Positions 62,339 through 64,000 of a DNA stretch of 64,000 bases are shown piece after piece. The stretch spans positions 26,092 through 90,091 of the forward strand of contig NJFT01000169.1 of assembly GCA_002221725.1 (NCBI GenBank). The letters are read 5' to 3'. The notes beneath the pieces are model-generated. The model did not search any database and was not told the DNA's origin. It saw nothing but the letters and a program-made list of their open reading frames with translations. Each line of letters starts with the position of its first letter. The first letter of the stretch is position 1. A program made the translations under genes and the position numbers. The stretch is from Scedosporium boydii (Eukaryota; Ascomycota; Sordariomycetes; Microascales; Microascaceae).

Positions 62339-63354
62339 ATGTCGGTGTTTCTCCCCAGCCGGACGGCGGTGTTCGGAACCTGCGTCTCGGGGGCGAGGGC
62401 GGCGGCAACGAGGCAGTTTTCGGGAACGACGGCGCTAAGGTCGAAGCTCGGGAGGACTCCTATCTCGGTGCCGCCGGGGGTGGAGGTCAAGATTGGGGAG
62501 CCGTGGGTGAAGAGGGATTTGACGACTTATTTGAAGACTGTGAGGAAGACTGTGACCATTGAGGGACCGTTGGGTGAGTTTTTAAGAGTTCCTTTGGGTC
62601 TGCGGAGGAGGTCCGGGGACGGGGATAGGGAAGTGAGGACTGTGAAGTTTGGCTAACGTGGGTGGTATGACTGCAGGAAAAATCGAGTATGATGTGCCCG
62701 ATTTCGTCAAGATTGAGATTGATCCCGTAGAGAGGCAAGCATCGCTGAGCGTGGAGGATTCGACTATCAAGCAGCAGCGCGAGATGTGGGGTGAGTCTTC
62801 TTTTTCCCCCCTTCCTCAGCACGGCTGGGATATCTTTTCCCTTTCCCACGACTTGTCCTGGACTAGCTTGCTAACTGCTCTCGCGATTCCTAGGCACAAC
62901 ATGGGCCTACCTCAACCGCCACATCATGGGCGTATCCGAAGGCCACACAGCCGTCCTCCGCCTCGTAGGCATTGGCTACCGAGCCGCCGTCGAAGACCGC
63001 CCCAAGCAAGCCGAATACCCGGGCCAAAAGACCCTGACGATGAAGCTGGGCTACACGCACCCCGTGGACCTGCTCGTGCCCGAGGGCGTGCAGGCGTCGA
63101 CGCCGAACCCGACGAGGATCCTGCTCGAGGGGATTAACCGGGAGAAGGTGATGTCGTTTGCGGGGAAGATAAGAGAGTGGAGGAAGCCGGAGCCATATAA
63201 AGGGAAGGAAGGGAAGAAAGTTCGAAAGCATGGACATGGGGTGTGGTGGCGTGAGGTGGCGTGGCGTGGCATTGCGGGGGAGCAGGGGAGGGAACGGAAG
63301 GAAGTGTTTATTAATGATGAGACGATTAAGTTGAAGCAGAAGAAGATCAAATAA
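62339..63354 (+). CDS. Mitochondrial large-subunit ribosomal protein uL6m
   Basis: Exons 62339-62573, 62677-62790 and 62894-63354 give 269 residues. An N-terminal basic, Ser/Ala-rich presequence (residues 1 to about 35, RAAATRQFSGTTALRSK) suggests mitochondrial import. The L6 fold follows: KLGRTPISVPPGVEV, KTVTIEGPLGKIEYDVP, GVSEGHTAVLRLVGIGYRA and LGYTHPVDLLVPEG. The C-terminal block VMSFAGKIREWRKPEPYKGK is the usual rRNA-binding L6 signature region. After KGK an extra stretch of about 32 residues, rich in Gly, Arg and Trp, interrupts the normal KG-V-F/I-N-DETIK ending. It could instead be an in-frame 81-nt intron (63220-63300, GTTCGA...AG), but no branch site is visible. Yeast homologue: Mrpl6. 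Confidence 0.9.
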
Positions 63355-63358
63355 GTTT

Positions 63359-63370
63359 GGGGGGGGGGGG
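63359..63370 (+). repeat. G12 homopolymer
   Basis: Twelve consecutive G directly after the uL6m stop codon, in its 3' untranslated region. Confidence 0.85.
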
Positions 63371-63772
63371 CGAAGCGAGCGAATTTGGGGGCTCTTGTAT
63401 TATTTTTGGGGGGTGGTGGAGGGAGGATTTGTACGTTTAGGGACTGGATTTTGTTGTATAAATCTCTAGAACTCTGTCTGCATAGAGGGATGACCGCCAT
63501 TGCGTAGAAGCAATAAACTTTTTCATCTTGATCATTTCTGCGCCAGGACCATGGAATTTAAAAACAATTGATCTGTTTAAGTGACGCTGGTGAAGATATC
63601 TTGAAGTGTTCAATGTCGTCTTGGCGTCTTCTGCGCCTTGTCCCTCTGTGGGGTCTCGCTGCAAGGCTGACCCTGAACTTTAGAGCTTCGCGAAAATAAT
63701 ATTTTTTGGGACAACACTTCCTCTTCAAACTTCCACGCACAACAACCGCCTACGGCTCGGAATTCTCCCGGC

Positions 63773-63780
63773 GTATATAA
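63773..63780 (+). promoter_or_regulatory. Candidate TATA box
   Basis: GTATATAA upstream of a C/A-rich leader-like stretch. The downstream gene is not in the window, so the role is inferred. Confidence 0.4.
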
Positions 63781-64000
63781 CCGAGCGATCATCCTTCCAA
63801 GATCATCTCAATCTCATAATTTTCACGAGGAAAAAAATTAAGACCCTCCCGAACCCATTGACCGTGAAGCTCCTCCTACCCTTCAAACCTCCAACGCCCA
63901 AACTTCCCTCCCACCAGCCTCGAACGGAAAGAAAAAAGCTTCGGAATCCAAAAGGAACAACCACCAACCTCCCAAAAAAAAAAAAAAACTCCCGAAAACC

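Larger units (their letters stand above)
63355..64000. other. uL6m 3' region and leader of a gene beyond the right edge
   Basis: A G12 run (63359-63370) lies just after the uL6m stop. From about 63773 a TATATAA-like box is followed by a C/A-rich leader (63830-64000) without start codon in view, suggesting a plus-strand gene that begins outside the window. Confidence 0.5.

Overview
The window is nuclear DNA of a filamentous ascomycete (Pezizomycotina, probably Sordariomycetes). The reasons are genes split by short GT-AG introns, mostly 50-110 nt with CTAAC/CTGAC-like branch sites; a beta-tubulin with several small 5' exons; a PalB-type calpain of the fungal ambient-pH pathway; and fungal-type Sen15, Vts1, TFIIIC tau131/Sfc4 and DUF2985 proteins. 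All exon joins were made by hand from splice sites, frame and family knowledge, with no transcript data.

Layout, left to right: 3' part of a ferric reductase (+, 3-1545); Yippee zinc-binding protein (+, 3575-3989); SLC35F6-like multispan transporter (-, 4698-6084); DUF2985 membrane protein (-, 6984-8522); tRNA-splicing endonuclease subunit Sen15 (+, 9667-10155), convergent with a zinc alcohol dehydrogenase (-, 10322-11923); a 5.4-kb gap; C2H2 zinc-finger protein (+, 17304-19181), convergent with calpain PalB/Rim13 (-, 20507-23241); peroxisomal adenine-nucleotide carrier (+, 24830-26071); ribosomal protein eL29 (+, 26750-27245); a 3.6-kb gap; SAM-domain RNA-binding protein Vts1 (+, 30835-32896); TFIIIC TPR subunit (+, 34115-37489); a large disordered Ser/Pro-rich protein (-, 38656-42583); a 12.7-kb stretch without a recognisable gene; ABC-F ATPase Gcn20 (+, 55291-57675); beta-tubulin (+, 59334-61527); mitochondrial ribosomal protein uL6m (+, 62339-63354); and the leader of a gene running off the right edge.

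This is mostly housekeeping gene space: tRNA splicing, Pol III transcription, translation and its control, mitoribosome, peroxisome, cytoskeleton and pH signalling. The genes do not form one pathway. No transposase, reverse transcriptase, secondary-metabolite cluster or rRNA gene was recognised.

The signal that the genes do not explain lies in the four largest gaps. Two short perfect or near-perfect palindrome families, TACGAAGTA/TACTTCGTA (15 sites) and ATCAATTGAT (8 sites), occur there far above chance, often 146-241 bp apart, and I found none in coding sequence. A third, rarer family (TACAATTGTA) marks two upstream regions. The 12.7-kb desert also holds a possible tRNA-derived SINE-like unit with an A-rich tail.
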